Notes: generated by a model not told the origin, from the letters alone. Positions 34,499-44,485 are shown, counted from the stretch's first letter. The stretch: 64,000 nt of DNA from Agarilytica rhodophyticola (GCF_002157225.2 NZ_CP020038.1:620001-684000); one strand, 5' to 3'. A program made the numbers and translations.

Positions 34499-36010
34499 GT
34501 GAAGCTCGCTAGACAACCTTTCTATTTTTTAGTTTTCCTATTAATTTCTGCCGGTATTATGCTCAGTTATTACCGGCACGAGAATTTTGATGTGCCGTGG
34601 TTGCCAGGTGAAAAGCAACAAATTTGGTCCATTGAATCGAAAGTCGAATTTAGAGCACGTAACGAACCCGTTACCGTTTCTCTCGCAATTCCCGATACAC
34701 AAGAAGGCTTTGTGCGTATGGCAGAGCATACGGCCAGTGCGGGCTATGGTCTTTCATACCTAGAAGATGAGCCTGCGCGCCGAGCACAATGGACTATTCG
34801 CGATGCTGCAGGCCCACAAATACTCTATTATCGTGTTGATGTTTTGGTCGATGAGGATCAGAACCAGGCTGGAACATATACCATGCCCGAGGCTAAGTTA
34901 ACGCCTCTCGGAGATGGCCCACATGAAACAGCCGCTAAAACCTTACTTGAGCAGGCACTAAAACGTTCTGCTGATCCTTTTACTCTAACATCTGAGCTAA
35001 TTCGCGAATTTAATACTCAGACACAAAGTGCTGAGTTCCTTATCCAGAACAAGTCTAAGATTGCCTGGTTGGTCACCCTTCTGCAGCACGCGGATGTATC
35101 GGCGCGAGAAGTTTTGGGCCTAAAACTGGAGGATGGCCGCAGGCGCCAGCGTCTAGTGAGCTACCTGCAGGTATTTAATGAAGATGGCTACAAAATCTTC
35201 AACCCAGAAAGTGGAAAAATTAGAAAGCCCGGCACATTGTTGTTATGGGAATCCCACTCTCAACCTCTGATCGATGTGATTGGCGGCTCTAATACCAATG
35301 TTTCATTTTCAATGATCGAGCAAGAAGTGCCGCTCAATGAAGCTCAAGCCAGTGGGTTTGTGAGAGACCCTTCCATACTTGATTTCTCCATCCATAGTCT
35401 ACCTCTTGAGGAGCAAGCCTTATTTAAAGGTATCTTGCTCATCCCTGTGGGTGTAATGGTAGTGGTATTTATGCGGATTTTTGTTGGTCTCAGAACTTCT
35501 GGAACCTTCATGCCTGTGCTGATCGCTATGTCTTTCATACAAACTAGCCTGGTAACGGGGTTAGTGGGCTTCCTGTTAATTGTTAGCACGGGCTTGGTGA
35601 TTCGAAGTTATCTTTCCCATCTAAATCTACTGCTGGTGTCGCGGATTGCCGCCGTTATTATCTCCGTAATCATCTTGATTGCTGGTTTGTCGGTAATTGC
35701 TTACCAACTGGGCCTGAGTGAAGGTCTGAAAATTACCTTCTTCCCGATGATTATTCTAAGCTGGACGATCGAAAGAATGTCCATTCTTTGGGAAGAGGAG
35801 GGGCCACAAGAAGTGTTGGTGCAATCTGGCGGCTCGCTGTTGGTAGCGTTAGTGACTTATATGTTACTGACCAATGAGCTGGTACGGCATCTAACATTTA
35901 ATTTCTTAGGGCTGCAGCTTGTATTCATGGGGGTTGTCTTGCTTGTTGGTAATTACACAGGCTATCGACTACTTGAACTTCGTCGTTTCAGTCCCTTTCA
36001 AAAGAGCTAA
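34499..36010 (+). CDS. Inactive transglutaminase-like domain fused to 7 membrane helices
   Basis: 503 aa, GTG start. One N-terminal helix (FYFLVFLLISAGIMLSYY), then an extracytoplasmic region of about 270 residues. From about residue 305 there are seven helices (for instance ILLIPVGVMVVVFMRIFVG and FLGLQLVFMGVVLLVGNY). This is the layout of the family called inactive transglutaminase fused to 7TM. The degenerate transglutaminase fold is assigned by family recall, since no Cys-His-Asp triad is apparent. It lies between the retropepsin-like and the ATP-grasp gene, 34 and 31 bp away, so one operon is likely. Confidence 0.85.
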   Translation: MKLARQPFYFLVFLLISAGIMLSYYRHENFDVPWLPGEKQQIWSIESKVEFRARNEPVTVSLAIPDTQEGFVRMAEHTASAGYGLSYLEDEPARRAQWTIRDAAGPQILYYRVDVLVDEDQNQAGTYTMPEAKLTPLGDGPHETAAKTLLEQALKRSADPFTLTSELIREFNTQTQSAEFLIQNKSKIAWLVTLLQHADVSAREVLGLKLEDGRRRQRLVSYLQVFNEDGYKIFNPESGKIRKPGTLLLWESHSQPLIDVIGGSNTNVSFSMIEQEVPLNEAQASGFVRDPSILDFSIHSLPLEEQALFKGILLIPVGVMVVVFMRIFVGLRTSGTFMPVLIAMSFIQTSLVTGLVGFLLIVSTGLVIRSYLSHLNLLLVSRIAAVIISVIILIAGLSVIAYQLGLSEGLKITFFPMIILSWTIERMSILWEEEGPQEVLVQSGGSLLVALVTYMLLTNELVRHLTFNFLGLQLVFMGVVLLVGNYTGYRLLELRRFSPFQKS

Positions 36011-36040
36011 GGCTTTGACACTTTAAATTTCAATACACGT

Positions 36041-37006
36041 ATGTTTCGAACTTATCTAAACCTCGCATCGAAAGGTGTGATGGGAATGAACAGACGCAAT
36101 ATTTCCTATATTGGCCGCTACAACCAGCGCTCACTATTTCCCATTGTGGACGATAAGTTACAAACGAAGACGCTCGCTATTGAACACGGGGTCACTGTCC
36201 CACCGTTAATTGGTGTGGTTGAAAGCCAGTCACTGGCGAAAAACATCGGTAGCTTGATAGAAGGTTATACTTCCTTCTGTATTAAACCTGCCAAAGGCTC
36301 AGGTGGTAAGGGAATTTTGGTGGTATCCAATGTTGAGGATGGCAAGTATTACCGTACTAACGGTCAAGCATTTGAGGCCGCAGAGCTACAACGACATATC
36401 TCTAATATCTTAGCTGGGCTTTTTTCTCTTGGTGGTGCCACCGATGTTGCCATGATAGAAGACTGTATTCGCGTCGATGGCAGCTTGTCTAACTATTCTT
36501 ATGAGGGCGTGCCTGATATCCGCGTGATTGTTTTTCGCGGTGTGCCTGTGATGGCGATGATGCGACTCTCCTGCTCAGAGTCTAATGGCAAAGCCAACTT
36601 ACACCAAGGGGCCATTGGTGTTGGATTAGATATTGCCACAGGTAAAGCGGTAAATGCCGTGCAAAATGATGTACCTATCCGTATCCATCCCGATACTAAA
36701 CAAGACCTTTCAGAACTTGCACTCCCTAAATGGGGCAGGCTATTAGAGCTAGCTTGCGCCTGTGCCGATATGACCGGGTTAGGCTATTTAGGTGTCGACC
36801 TAGTTATCGATGAAAAACTAGGGCCGATGTTACTTGAACTAAATGCGCGCCCGGGCCTCTCAATACAGATTGCCAATAATACAGGCTTAATTCCAAGGCT
36901 TAATAAAATCGAAGAAACCCCGCGCCTTGAGCGCTGGAGCGTAGAAGAGCGTGTGCAATATGCATGTTCATGCTTTGCCACAGACAGCGATGCCTCATTT
37001 GCATAA
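36041..37006 (+). CDS. RimK-like ATP-grasp ligase (alpha-L-glutamate ligase-like)
   Basis: 321 aa. ATP-grasp features: FCIKPAKGSGGKGILVV (phosphate-binding loop), DIRVIVFRGVPVMAMMRLS, and MLLELNARPGLSIQIAN (Mg2+-binding Glu and Asn). Family members join an amino acid, typically glutamate, to a carboxylate on a peptide or protein. With the two preceding genes it forms a conserved trio thought to add and remove a peptide tag; the substrate is not known. Confidence 0.9.
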   Translation: MFRTYLNLASKGVMGMNRRNISYIGRYNQRSLFPIVDDKLQTKTLAIEHGVTVPPLIGVVESQSLAKNIGSLIEGYTSFCIKPAKGSGGKGILVVSNVEDGKYYRTNGQAFEAAELQRHISNILAGLFSLGGATDVAMIEDCIRVDGSLSNYSYEGVPDIRVIVFRGVPVMAMMRLSCSESNGKANLHQGAIGVGLDIATGKAVNAVQNDVPIRIHPDTKQDLSELALPKWGRLLELACACADMTGLGYLGVDLVIDEKLGPMLLELNARPGLSIQIANNTGLIPRLNKIEETPRLERWSVEERVQYACSCFATDSDASFA

Positions 37007-37053
37007 GCGTGTATAATACCTATCCACAGTTGGGCGCAGTATGCAAAATAGCT

Positions 37054-37368
37054 ATGAGCACCATGAAAGTTTATCTTGATGATCTGAGACCCACTCCTGA
37101 TGGCTGGGAGAGAGTATATTGGCCTGATGAGGCAATTGAACTGCTCAAGACTGGAAATGTTGATGTGATTAGTCTTGATCATGATCTAGGTGATGATGAG
37201 CGAGGCACTGGTAATGATGTAGTACTTTGGATTGAAGAGGCTGTCATTACTCAACAGTTCATACCGCCAGAAATAAGAGTACATAGTGCAAATAGCACTG
37301 CACGAGCAAAGATGGAAGCTGGTATTCAAACTATTATCCGGTTTAGTAATAAAAGTAAAACCTACTGA
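37054..37368 (+). CDS. Stand-alone receiver-like protein (cREC, cyclic-phosphate processing type)
   Basis: About 104 aa. The pattern MKVYLDDLRPTPDGW followed by VISLDHDLGDDERGTG is that of cREC proteins: receiver-fold domains with an acidic DD pair and a DHDLG loop, proposed to act on cyclic phosphates or RNA ends. No output domain. The ATG at 37054 is chosen over an earlier codon in the upstream gene's tail; a second ATG is at 37063. It precedes a toxin-antitoxin pair, though 138 bp away. Confidence 0.75.
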   Translation: MSTMKVYLDDLRPTPDGWERVYWPDEAIELLKTGNVDVISLDHDLGDDERGTGNDVVLWIEEAVITQQFIPPEIRVHSANSTARAKMEAGIQTIIRFSNKSKTY

Positions 37369-37506
37369 TAAGTTCGTCAATAGTATGTTCTTCATGCAGT
37401 ACCTTTTATGAGTTAGTTAAAGCTTCTAAACCCCAAGTCTTTAAGGCAAAATTATTAAAGACGGTAGTTATGCTTCAAAAGTTTTGCAACTATGAGGGAA
37501 TAAGTT

Positions 37507-37743
37507 ATGAAAATAGAGGTACTAGACGAGATAGCGGAAAGTGCAGGATTAAGTCAATCTGAAATGATCGAATTTCTTGCCATATCACTTTATAAAGCAA
37601 AAAGGATAAATGGCGTCCAAGGTGGAAAGGTTCTTGGTACTTCAGAGATTGAATTTCATGGATTACTCGAGAAATATAATGAATATGTAAATTATGACGT
37701 CAATGAGTATTTAGAAGATAGCGATAACTTAAAGGATTTTTAA
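37507..37743 (+). CDS. UPF0175-family antitoxin
   Basis: 78 aa. The central FLAISLYKAKRINGVQGGKV and the SEIEFHGLLEKYNEYVNYD region follow the UPF0175 pattern, a small helix-turn-helix-like protein usually paired with a DUF3368/PIN-like toxin. It starts MKIEVLDEIAES. Its stop is one base before the toxin ATG, so the two are translated together and the antitoxin comes first, as expected for a type II pair. Confidence 0.82.
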   Translation: MKIEVLDEIAESAGLSQSEMIEFLAISLYKAKRINGVQGGKVLGTSEIEFHGLLEKYNEYVNYDVNEYLEDSDNLKDF

Positions 37744-37744
37744 A

Positions 37745-38269
37745 ATGGTAAATAAACCAGGAAAAATCGTTGTTAGCGACACTACAGCTATTACTTACCT
37801 TTCCCAAATAGGGGCTATTGAGTTACTGAAAAACCTTTTCAAAACGATCTATATTCCCGAAGCCGTTTATCAGGAGCTTACTCGGCAAGGCGACCATATA
37901 GGTGGCTCTAAAGAGGTCAAAACTCTACCTTGGATTAAAGTTAAAAAGGTTAATAGTTATGATGGGTATGCGAAGAAATTTAAAAAAAAGCTAGATCCTG
38001 GTGAGAGCCAAGCAATTGGGCTCGCTCTGCATACGAATGCTGATTTACTCATTATTGATGAACTGGACGGAAGGTGGGAAGCAAAAAACCAGGGCATTAG
38101 AGTCGCTGGTATGCTAGGAATCTTTAAAATGGCTAAGGAGCGCGGCATTATCCCCGCAGTAGCTCCATACCTTAATAAGCTTCGGCTTACTTCGTTCAAG
38201 TTAAGCCCAATACTCTACAATACGGTGCTACAAGATCTTGGCGAAGTGCCGAAAACCAGTAAAGCGTAA
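37745..38269 (+). CDS. DUF3368 PIN-like toxin
   Basis: 174 aa. N-terminal VVSDTTAITYLSQIG, mid ELTRQGDHIGG, then LDPGESQAIGLALHTNADLLIIDELDG (in parts LDPGESQAIGLA and DLLIIDELDGR). This gives the acidic residues of the PIN nuclease active site (Asp12 region, Glu in GES, Asp in IDE). It is the toxin partner of the preceding UPF0175 gene and would cleave RNA. The reading frame is complete. Confidence 0.85.
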   Translation: MVNKPGKIVVSDTTAITYLSQIGAIELLKNLFKTIYIPEAVYQELTRQGDHIGGSKEVKTLPWIKVKKVNSYDGYAKKFKKKLDPGESQAIGLALHTNADLLIIDELDGRWEAKNQGIRVAGMLGIFKMAKERGIIPAVAPYLNKLRLTSFKLSPILYNTVLQDLGEVPKTSKA

Positions 38270-38363
38270 CAAAAAGCTCAAAAGCGACGCGAAAGAGCTG
38301 CGCGCTTTAGCTTGACGATAATCTCCAAAACGAAGTTTATACATGAGCGATAGTATTAAATAG

Positions 38364-39617
38364 ATGAGTATCAAAGAGTATATGCAGTCCCTTGGGACTC
38401 GCGCAAAGAGTGCCTCCCGTCAAATGTTAGCGGTTGAAACGGGCGCTAAAAATAATGCCTTGCTGGCCATTGCCGATGCGATTGAAGGCGCTAGAGAGGC
38501 TATCTCTGCTGCCAATCAGCAGGATCTTGAGCAAGGTAAAAGTAATGGTCTAGATGCGGCTTTGTTGGATCGTTTAGAGCTTACTCCCGCGCGCATCGAT
38601 GGCATGATCGAAGGGCTAAAACAGGTGGCGGCTTTGCCTGACCCTTGCGGTGAAATTACTGATCTTAAATATCGCCCCTCGGGTATTCAAGTGGGAAAAA
38701 TGCGAGTGCCCTTGGGGGTTATCGGCATTATTTATGAGTCTCGGCCTAATGTCACTATCGATGCGGCTAGTCTTTGTTTGAAATCTGGAAATGCCGCTAT
38801 TCTGCGTGGCGGTAGTGAGTCGATTCGTTCGAATCAGGCGATAGCCAAATGTATCAAGCAGGGCTTAAGCCATGCCGGTTTGCCAGAAGATGCTGTACAA
38901 GTTATTGAAACCACAGACCGGGCTGCAGTGGGCGAACTGATCACGATGTCCGAATATGTGGATGTAATTGTTCCTCGCGGTGGCAAAGGCCTTATTGAGA
39001 GAATAGCCAATGATGCGAAAGTCAACGTAATCAAACATTTAGATGGTATATGTCACGTTTATATTGATGCACAAGCAGATCTTGAAAAAGCCTTTGATAT
39101 CGCTCTCAATAGTAAAACCCACCGTTACGGTGTATGTAATGCGATGGAAACCCTGCTAGTTGCAGATGCGATAGCGAAAGATATTCTTCCCCGTCTTGCC
39201 CAAGCTTATCAGGATAAAAGCGTTGAACTGCGTGGCTGTGAAAAAACCTGTAAGTTAGTCTCTGCTTTGCCTGCCTCTGAGGAAGACTGGCAGACAGAGT
39301 ATCTCGCCCCTGTTTTATCTATTAAGGTTGTTGATGATATCGATGCTGCGATTGAGCATATTAATTGTTACAGCTCTCAACATACGGAGTCGATAGTCAC
39401 TGAAAACTACACGTTGGCTAGGCGCTTTTTAACAGAAGTGGATTCCAGCTCGGTTATGATTAATGCCTCCACACGTTTTGCCGATGGCTTTCAATACGGC
39501 TTAGGCGCAGAGATTGGTATTTCCACTGATAAGATTCATGCCCGTGGCCCGGTTGGTCTCGATGGCTTAACGTCTCAAAAATGGGTGGTCTTGGGTAATG
39601 GTCAAATCCTAAGTTAA
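38364..39617 (+). CDS. proA: Gamma-glutamyl phosphate reductase
   Basis: 417 aa. Reduces glutamyl-5-phosphate to the semialdehyde in proline synthesis. Markers: [42 protein letters not shown], and the catalytic cysteine in [14 protein letters not shown]. Its stop shares one base with the start of nadD; proA-nadD-rsfS-rlmH is a common order in this class. Confidence 0.97.
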   Translation: MSIKEYMQSLGTRAKSASRQMLAVETGAKNNALLAIADAIEGAREAISAANQQDLEQGKSNGLDAALLDRLELTPARIDGMIEGLKQVAALPDPCGEITDLKYRPSGIQVGKMRVPLGVIGIIYESRPNVTIDAASLCLKSGNAAILRGGSESIRSNQAIAKCIKQGLSHAGLPEDAVQVIETTDRAAVGELITMSEYVDVIVPRGGKGLIERIANDAKVNVIKHLDGICHVYIDAQADLEKAFDIALNSKTHRYGVCNAMETLLVADAIAKDILPRLAQAYQDKSVELRGCEKTCKLVSALPASEEDWQTEYLAPVLSIKVVDDIDAAIEHINCYSSQHTESIVTENYTLARRFLTEVDSSSVMINASTRFADGFQYGLGAEIGISTDKIHARGPVGLDGLTSQKWVVLGNGQILS

Positions 39618-40288
39618 TGTCCATACCGTTGCCTATTGTGGCGTTATACGGGGGAAGTTTTGATCCTGTGCATAACGCCCACCTATTCGTTATTCAAAGT
39701 GTTCTTGATATCCTAAAGCCCGAACAAATGCGGGTTTTGCCCTGTCGCTTACCCCCGCACAAGCAGGCTCTACAGGCGACTGAGCAAGACCGACTTCATA
39801 TGTTACGAGCTGCTCTTGAAGATTTTCCCAATGTTGTAATTGATCAGCGAGAATTAAAAAGAGAAAAGTTATCTTACACTTATGACTCCATGCTGGAAAT
39901 TCGTAAACAAGAAGGTAATGATTGCTGTCTATGCTTCGTGATCGGTTGGGATTCGTGGATAAGCTTTAGTACATGGTATCGTTGGCAGGATATACTTAAA
40001 CTATGTAACTTGCTTGTTGTTAGGCGAGCTGGCATCGATATTGACGAGCAAGGTGAGCATAATAAATTGCTGGCATACTGTGCGCAAAATAGCGTTGCGG
40101 CCGCTGCTGTGAGGCATCATGCTTGCGGTAAAATAGTGATGCTTGATACAGAAGAACTAGACCTTGCTTCCAGCGCTATTCGCAAAAGAGTGGTTGCTGG
40201 GCAAAGTATTGATGATGACGTGCCCAGTAGGGTGGCGGCATATATTAAAAATAAACAGCTCTATATCTCGCGGCCAACAGACTCATAA
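39617..40288 (+). CDS. nadD: Nicotinate-nucleotide adenylyltransferase
   Basis: 223 aa. Adenylates nicotinate mononucleotide in NAD synthesis. Family marks: ALYGGSFDPVHNAHLF (the GGSFDPxHxGH-type nucleotide site, here HNAH) and the C-terminal LASSAIRKRVVAGQSIDD (SSTxIR-type site). One-base overlap with proA. Its acceptor-site segment WDSWISFSTWYRW has the usual form. Confidence 0.95.
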   Translation: MSIPLPIVALYGGSFDPVHNAHLFVIQSVLDILKPEQMRVLPCRLPPHKQALQATEQDRLHMLRAALEDFPNVVIDQRELKREKLSYTYDSMLEIRKQEGNDCCLCFVIGWDSWISFSTWYRWQDILKLCNLLVVRRAGIDIDEQGEHNKLLAYCAQNSVAAAAVRHHACGKIVMLDTEELDLASSAIRKRVVAGQSIDDDVPSRVAAYIKNKQLYISRPTDS

Positions 40289-40351
40289 ATAGATTGGCGC
40301 AGATATTGAAGTGAAGATTTATAAGTAGTAAATAGATTTAGTGAGAATTAC

Positions 40352-40696
40352 ATGTCAGAAAACTTAAATGAGATTATTAAAAACGCAATAGAAGATTCAA
40401 AAGGGCAAGATGTCACCGAGCTGGATGTTACAGAACTTAGTGATGTGATGGATTGTTTGGTCATTGTTACCGGTACTTCAAGCCGTCATGTAAAATCCTT
40501 GGCTCAAAACATTGTCGAAGACACAAAAAAAGCTGGTATTCAGGCAATTGGTGTAGAAGGTATGGAGGATGGCGAGTGGACCTTGGTGGATTTTGGAGAT
40601 ACTGTGGTTCATGTGATGCAACAAAGCACTCGTGATTTTTACGAGTTAGAAAAGTTATGGACGATGGAGCCTCCATCGAGAAAGAATAATTCATAA
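40352..40696 (+). CDS. rsfS: Ribosomal silencing factor RsfS
   Basis: 114 aa. Binds uL14 and blocks subunit joining when nutrients run down. The sequence has DVTELSDVMDCLVIVTGTSS, SRHVKSLAQNI, VEGMEDGEWTLVDFGDTVVH and the C-terminal DFYELEKLW, all typical of the family. It lies between nadD and rlmH. Confidence 0.96.
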   Translation: MSENLNEIIKNAIEDSKGQDVTELDVTELSDVMDCLVIVTGTSSRHVKSLAQNIVEDTKKAGIQAIGVEGMEDGEWTLVDFGDTVVHVMQQSTRDFYELEKLWTMEPPSRKNNS

Positions 40697-40731
40697 TCCT
40701 TAAGCTTCATCACTAAGGCAGGTGTTAGCGT

Positions 40732-41199
40732 TTGAAACTTTCGATAATAAGTGTTGGCAATAAAATGCCTGCATGGGTAGCGCAAGGCTATGATGAATAT
40801 GCTAAGCGTTTACCTAGAGAATTGTGTCCTTCATTGATAGAACTTCCATTAGCACCCAGGTCGAAGACAAGCAACAGAGAAAAAATAAAAGCGCAAGAAG
40901 GAACACAAATTATTGCCGCTTTGTCTAAGAAAGCTCATGTCATCATGCTAGATGTTAAAGGGACGAGTTTATCCACCGAAAAATTGGCGACCAAGCTAGA
41001 AAATTGGCAAATGTCGGGGATACATGCAAATATAGTTATTGGTGGCCCGGATGGTTTATCAAAAGAGTGTCTAGGGCTTGCAGATGAGTCATGGTCTTTA
41101 TCTGCATTAACCTTGCCCCACCCTCTCGTGCGGGTGGTTTTGATAGAACAACTTTATCGCGCTTGGACAATTACACAAAATCATCCATACCATAAGTAG
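40732..41199 (+). CDS. rlmH: 23S rRNA (pseudouridine-1915-N3)-methyltransferase
   Basis: 155 aa, complete SPOUT methyltransferase. Methylates pseudouridine 1915 in helix 69. Visible are VGNKMPAWVAQGYDEYAKR, IMLDVKGTSLSTE, IVIGGPDGLSKE (SAM-binding knot) and LTLPHPLVRVVLIEQLYRAW with the C-terminal NHPYHK. It starts with TTG, supported by GGCAGGTG about 10 bases upstream. Confidence 0.97.
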   Translation: MKLSIISVGNKMPAWVAQGYDEYAKRLPRELCPSLIELPLAPRSKTSNREKIKAQEGTQIIAALSKKAHVIMLDVKGTSLSTEKLATKLENWQMSGIHANIVIGGPDGLSKECLGLADESWSLSALTLPHPLVRVVLIEQLYRAWTITQNHPYHK

Positions 41200-41288
41200 C
41201 CTATGTATATTTGTGATCATAGGCGGTTAAGCGCCTGTGATATTGCTAACATCGCATAACTAATTTTATATAAATAACTGACGCGTTT

Positions 41289-43169
41289 ATGAATTGGTCT
41301 GGTACCGAACATCATCGTTTTAAAGATCACCTCAATGAGGCGATACTGTTTTCCCGACGAATGATTTTGGCTTTGATCGCAGTGTTCCTACTGTTTGGTA
41401 TTCTGGTCGCTCGCTTTTATTCTTTACAAGTGACCCAGCACGAAAGTTATTCCACTATTTCGGATAGAAATCGTATCCAAGTGAGGCCGGTAGCACCTAA
41501 TAGAGGGCTTATTTTTGATCGCAAAGGAGAGTTGATTGCGGAAAATCGACCGAGCTTTACTTTGTCTGTCGTTCGCGAACGTGTAAGTAACCTCGATGAA
41601 ACCATTGAGCAGTTATCGTCGCTGGTCTCCATCAGTGAGCAAGATAAAGAAAATTTTTATAAGTACCTCAAGCAGCGTCGCCGTCCATATGAGCCTGTGC
41701 CTTTGCGATATCGATTGACCGAGGAAGAAATTGCTATTCTTGCAGTGAACAAATTTGCTTTGAAAGGTGTGAAGGTAGATGCACAACTGGTTAGGCACTA
41801 TCCCAAAGGCCCTTTGTTTGCCCATACTGTTGGTTATGTCGGGCGTATTAGTGAAAATGAGTTAGCTAAGTTCGACGAGCCGACTTTTGAGCGTTACGCG
41901 GGCACACATAGTATCGGCAAAATTGGTATCGAAAAGTTTTATGAGAGTGAGTTACTCGGTAGTGTTGGCTATGAATATATTGAAACCAACGCTCATGGCC
42001 GCAGCCTGCGTGTTATTGACGAAGAGCATTCAAATGCAGGCTCAGATTTGTATTTATTCCTAGATAGTGAAATCCAAGAGGCTGCCACCAAGGCCTTAGG
42101 CCAGCGCCGTGGTGCGGTGGTTGTCATTGAAGTAGAAACCGGTGGGGTGCTGGCCATGGTGAGCACTCCAAGTTTTGATCCTAATAGTTTTGTGACCGGT
42201 ATTAGTGTAAAGGAATATCGTGCACTTAATGATTCAAAAGACTTGCCTTTATTTAACCGGACTATACAAGGGCAATATCCTCCTGGCTCCACCTTGAAAC
42301 CAATGCTTGGTATGGGCGGCTTAGAATCCCAAATTATTCAGTTCAATACTCGAGTGAAAGATCCTGGCTATTACCAACTTGAAAATGACGAGCGCTTTTA
42401 TCGTGAGTGGAAAAAAGGTGGTCACGGTGGCTCTGTGGATTTAAAACAGGCTATTGTTGAATCATGCGATATATTTTTCTACGACTTGGCTTTCCGAATG
42501 GGGGTTGATCGTATGCATGCTTTCGGACTGTATTTTGGCTTAGGCAGCGACACGGAGTTAGATATTACCAGTGAGCGTCATGGCCTCTGGCCTTCGCGGG
42601 CCTGGAAGAAAGCGACCAGGGGCTTAAGTTGGTATCCTGGAAATAGTCTCAACATGAGCATTGGCCAAGGGGATGTGCTGACAACCCCCTTACAACTTGC
42701 TGTGATGACAGCTACCTTGGCCTCTAAAGGCAAGCGTATTAAACCTCGCTTAGTGGCTAGCGTAGGGGAGAAACCTACTGAGCTGAAAGAAGAAAGCCAT
42801 TATGAAGGCTATGACTTGAACTGGGACTTTATTCATAAGTCAATGGCCGATGTGGTGCATGGTATTCGCGGTACCGCCAATAGCTTGGGACGTAGCTTAG
42901 ACTATAAAATTGCGGGCAAAACTGGCACTGCTCAGGTAGTGGGTATTGCACAGGGTGAAAAGTATGATGGCGGGGCATTAAAAGAAGCCTATCGTGATCA
43001 CACCTTGTTTGTGGGTTTCGCGCCTGCCGATAAACCTAAAGTTGCTTTAGCGGTCATTGTTGAAAATGGTGAGCGTCATGGTAAAACCACTTTTCCTGTG
43101 GTCAAGGCGGTTTTCGATCAATACCTAAGCTCAGAACCGATGGAGTCAAAAGGGTTGGTTAGTCAATGA
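41289..43169 (+). CDS. mrdA: Penicillin-binding protein 2, peptidoglycan DD-transpeptidase
   Basis: 626 aa. One N-terminal helix (MILALIAVFLLFGILVARFY), pedestal domain, then transpeptidase domain with the catalytic serine in PPGSTLKPML (SxxK), SCD in VESCDIFFYD and KTG in AGKTGTAQVVG. It cross-links wall peptides during rod elongation. Its stop overlaps the start of rodA by 4 bp (ATGA), and rodA is the partner glycosyltransferase. Confidence 0.97.
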   Translation: MNWSGTEHHRFKDHLNEAILFSRRMILALIAVFLLFGILVARFYSLQVTQHESYSTISDRNRIQVRPVAPNRGLIFDRKGELIAENRPSFTLSVVRERVSNLDETIEQLSSLVSISEQDKENFYKYLKQRRRPYEPVPLRYRLTEEEIAILAVNKFALKGVKVDAQLVRHYPKGPLFAHTVGYVGRISENELAKFDEPTFERYAGTHSIGKIGIEKFYESELLGSVGYEYIETNAHGRSLRVIDEEHSNAGSDLYLFLDSEIQEAATKALGQRRGAVVVIEVETGGVLAMVSTPSFDPNSFVTGISVKEYRALNDSKDLPLFNRTIQGQYPPGSTLKPMLGMGGLESQIIQFNTRVKDPGYYQLENDERFYREWKKGGHGGSVDLKQAIVESCDIFFYDLAFRMGVDRMHAFGLYFGLGSDTELDITSERHGLWPSRAWKKATRGLSWYPGNSLNMSIGQGDVLTTPLQLAVMTATLASKGKRIKPRLVASVGEKPTELKEESHYEGYDLNWDFIHKSMADVVHGIRGTANSLGRSLDYKIAGKTGTAQVVGIAQGEKYDGGALKEAYRDHTLFVGFAPADKPKVALAVIVENGERHGKTTFPVVKAVFDQYLSSEPMESKGLVSQ

Positions 43170-44323
43170 GTTCTTCCAATCAGGATTTTTTAAGGCGCTT
43201 GCCTGATTCAAAAGATCATTTTAGCCGTACCGAAAGCCTTTGGCGGCGCATGCATATTGATCCGATCTTACTATTATTACTACTGCTCATTACAGCTTAT
43301 GGACTAACGGTTCTCTACAGTGCCAGCGGCGAAAGCCAGCGGTTAGTAACACGCCAGTTAGTTTTTTTTGGCGTGGCTTATTGTACGATGTTTGCTGTGG
43401 CACAAGTGGACCCTAGCCTGTTGCGACGCTGGAGTCCTTGGTTCTATGGCTTTGGGCTGATATTACTGGCTGCCGTGTTTTTTATTGGCGTTGGAGCTAA
43501 GGGCGCTCAGCGCTGGATCAGTTTGGGCTTCTTTCGCTTTCAGCCATCAGAGGTGTTAAAAATTGCGGTGCCGATTATGGTGGCGTCTTATATCTCGGCC
43601 CGAATGTTGCCCCCTAATTTAAAGCATACTTTTTGGTGTATTGTCATTATTGGCTTGCCTGCCTTTTTAATTCTTAAACAACCTGATCTCGGTACTTCTC
43701 TGTTAATTATTGCCTCGGGCATGATTGTAGTATTTCTAGCGGGTTTGCGTTGGCGTTATGTTTTTAGCAGTGTCTTTCTGGTGCTGTTAAGTGCATGGCC
43801 CATGTGGGAATTTGTCATGAAGGATTATCAAAAAAGACGAGTGCTTACCTTATTAAACCCCGAGGCTGATAGGCTTGGCGCAGGTTGGAATATTATTCAG
43901 TCGAAAACTGCCATTGGTTCTGGAGGGCTTGAAGGCAAGGGATGGTTAAAAGGAACACAATCACAATTAGACTTTTTGCCTGAAAGCCATACCGATTTTA
44001 TTATTGCTGTACTTGCCGAAGAATTTGGTTTGCTAGGGGTTATCTGTTTAATTTCACTCTATGGCTTAACTATTGGTCGCGGCTTATTTATTGCTTGGAC
44101 AGCACAGAATACTTTTAATAGGCTGTTAGCAGGGAGTATTACCTTGACTTTCTTTGTCTATATCTTCGTTAATATTGGTATGGTGGCAGGCCTGCTGCCG
44201 GTGGTCGGAGTTCCTTTACCCTTAGTAAGCCTGGGGGGAACATCAATTGTAACACTGATGACGGGCTTTGGTATTTTAATGGCTATTGCCACCGAAAAGA
44301 AAAAAGTGGCATCTGAATACTAG
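43166..44323 (+). CDS. rodA: Rod-shape peptidoglycan glycosyltransferase RodA
   Basis: 385 aa SEDS protein with about ten membrane segments. It polymerises lipid II in the elongasome with PBP2. Motifs include GAKGAQRWISLGFFRFQPSE, the loop WNIIQSKTAIGSGGLEGKGW with LPESHTDFIIAVLAEEFG, and the terminal PLVSLGGTSIVTLMTGFG. Translationally coupled to mrdA. Confidence 0.97.
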   Translation: MSSSNQDFLRRLPDSKDHFSRTESLWRRMHIDPILLLLLLLITAYGLTVLYSASGESQRLVTRQLVFFGVAYCTMFAVAQVDPSLLRRWSPWFYGFGLILLAAVFFIGVGAKGAQRWISLGFFRFQPSEVLKIAVPIMVASYISARMLPPNLKHTFWCIVIIGLPAFLILKQPDLGTSLLIIASGMIVVFLAGLRWRYVFSSVFLVLLSAWPMWEFVMKDYQKRRVLTLLNPEADRLGAGWNIIQSKTAIGSGGLEGKGWLKGTQSQLDFLPESHTDFIIAVLAEEFGLLGVICLISLYGLTIGRGLFIAWTAQNTFNRLLAGSITLTFFVYIFVNIGMVAGLLPVVGVPLPLVSLGGTSIVTLMTGFGILMAIATEKKKVASEY

Positions 44324-44485
44324 CTTGGCATAAGGTTGGGCCAACATGGGCTGAATGCCCATAGGAGCCTGAAAAAAAACCTGGGTTAGGTTGAGAGTTC
44401 TGCTAACTTTGATGTGCTTGCTGTTTTTTCACTTTAAGAGTCGATATATTCTGTGCTCTTCAATAACTAACTATTTAAATTGACA

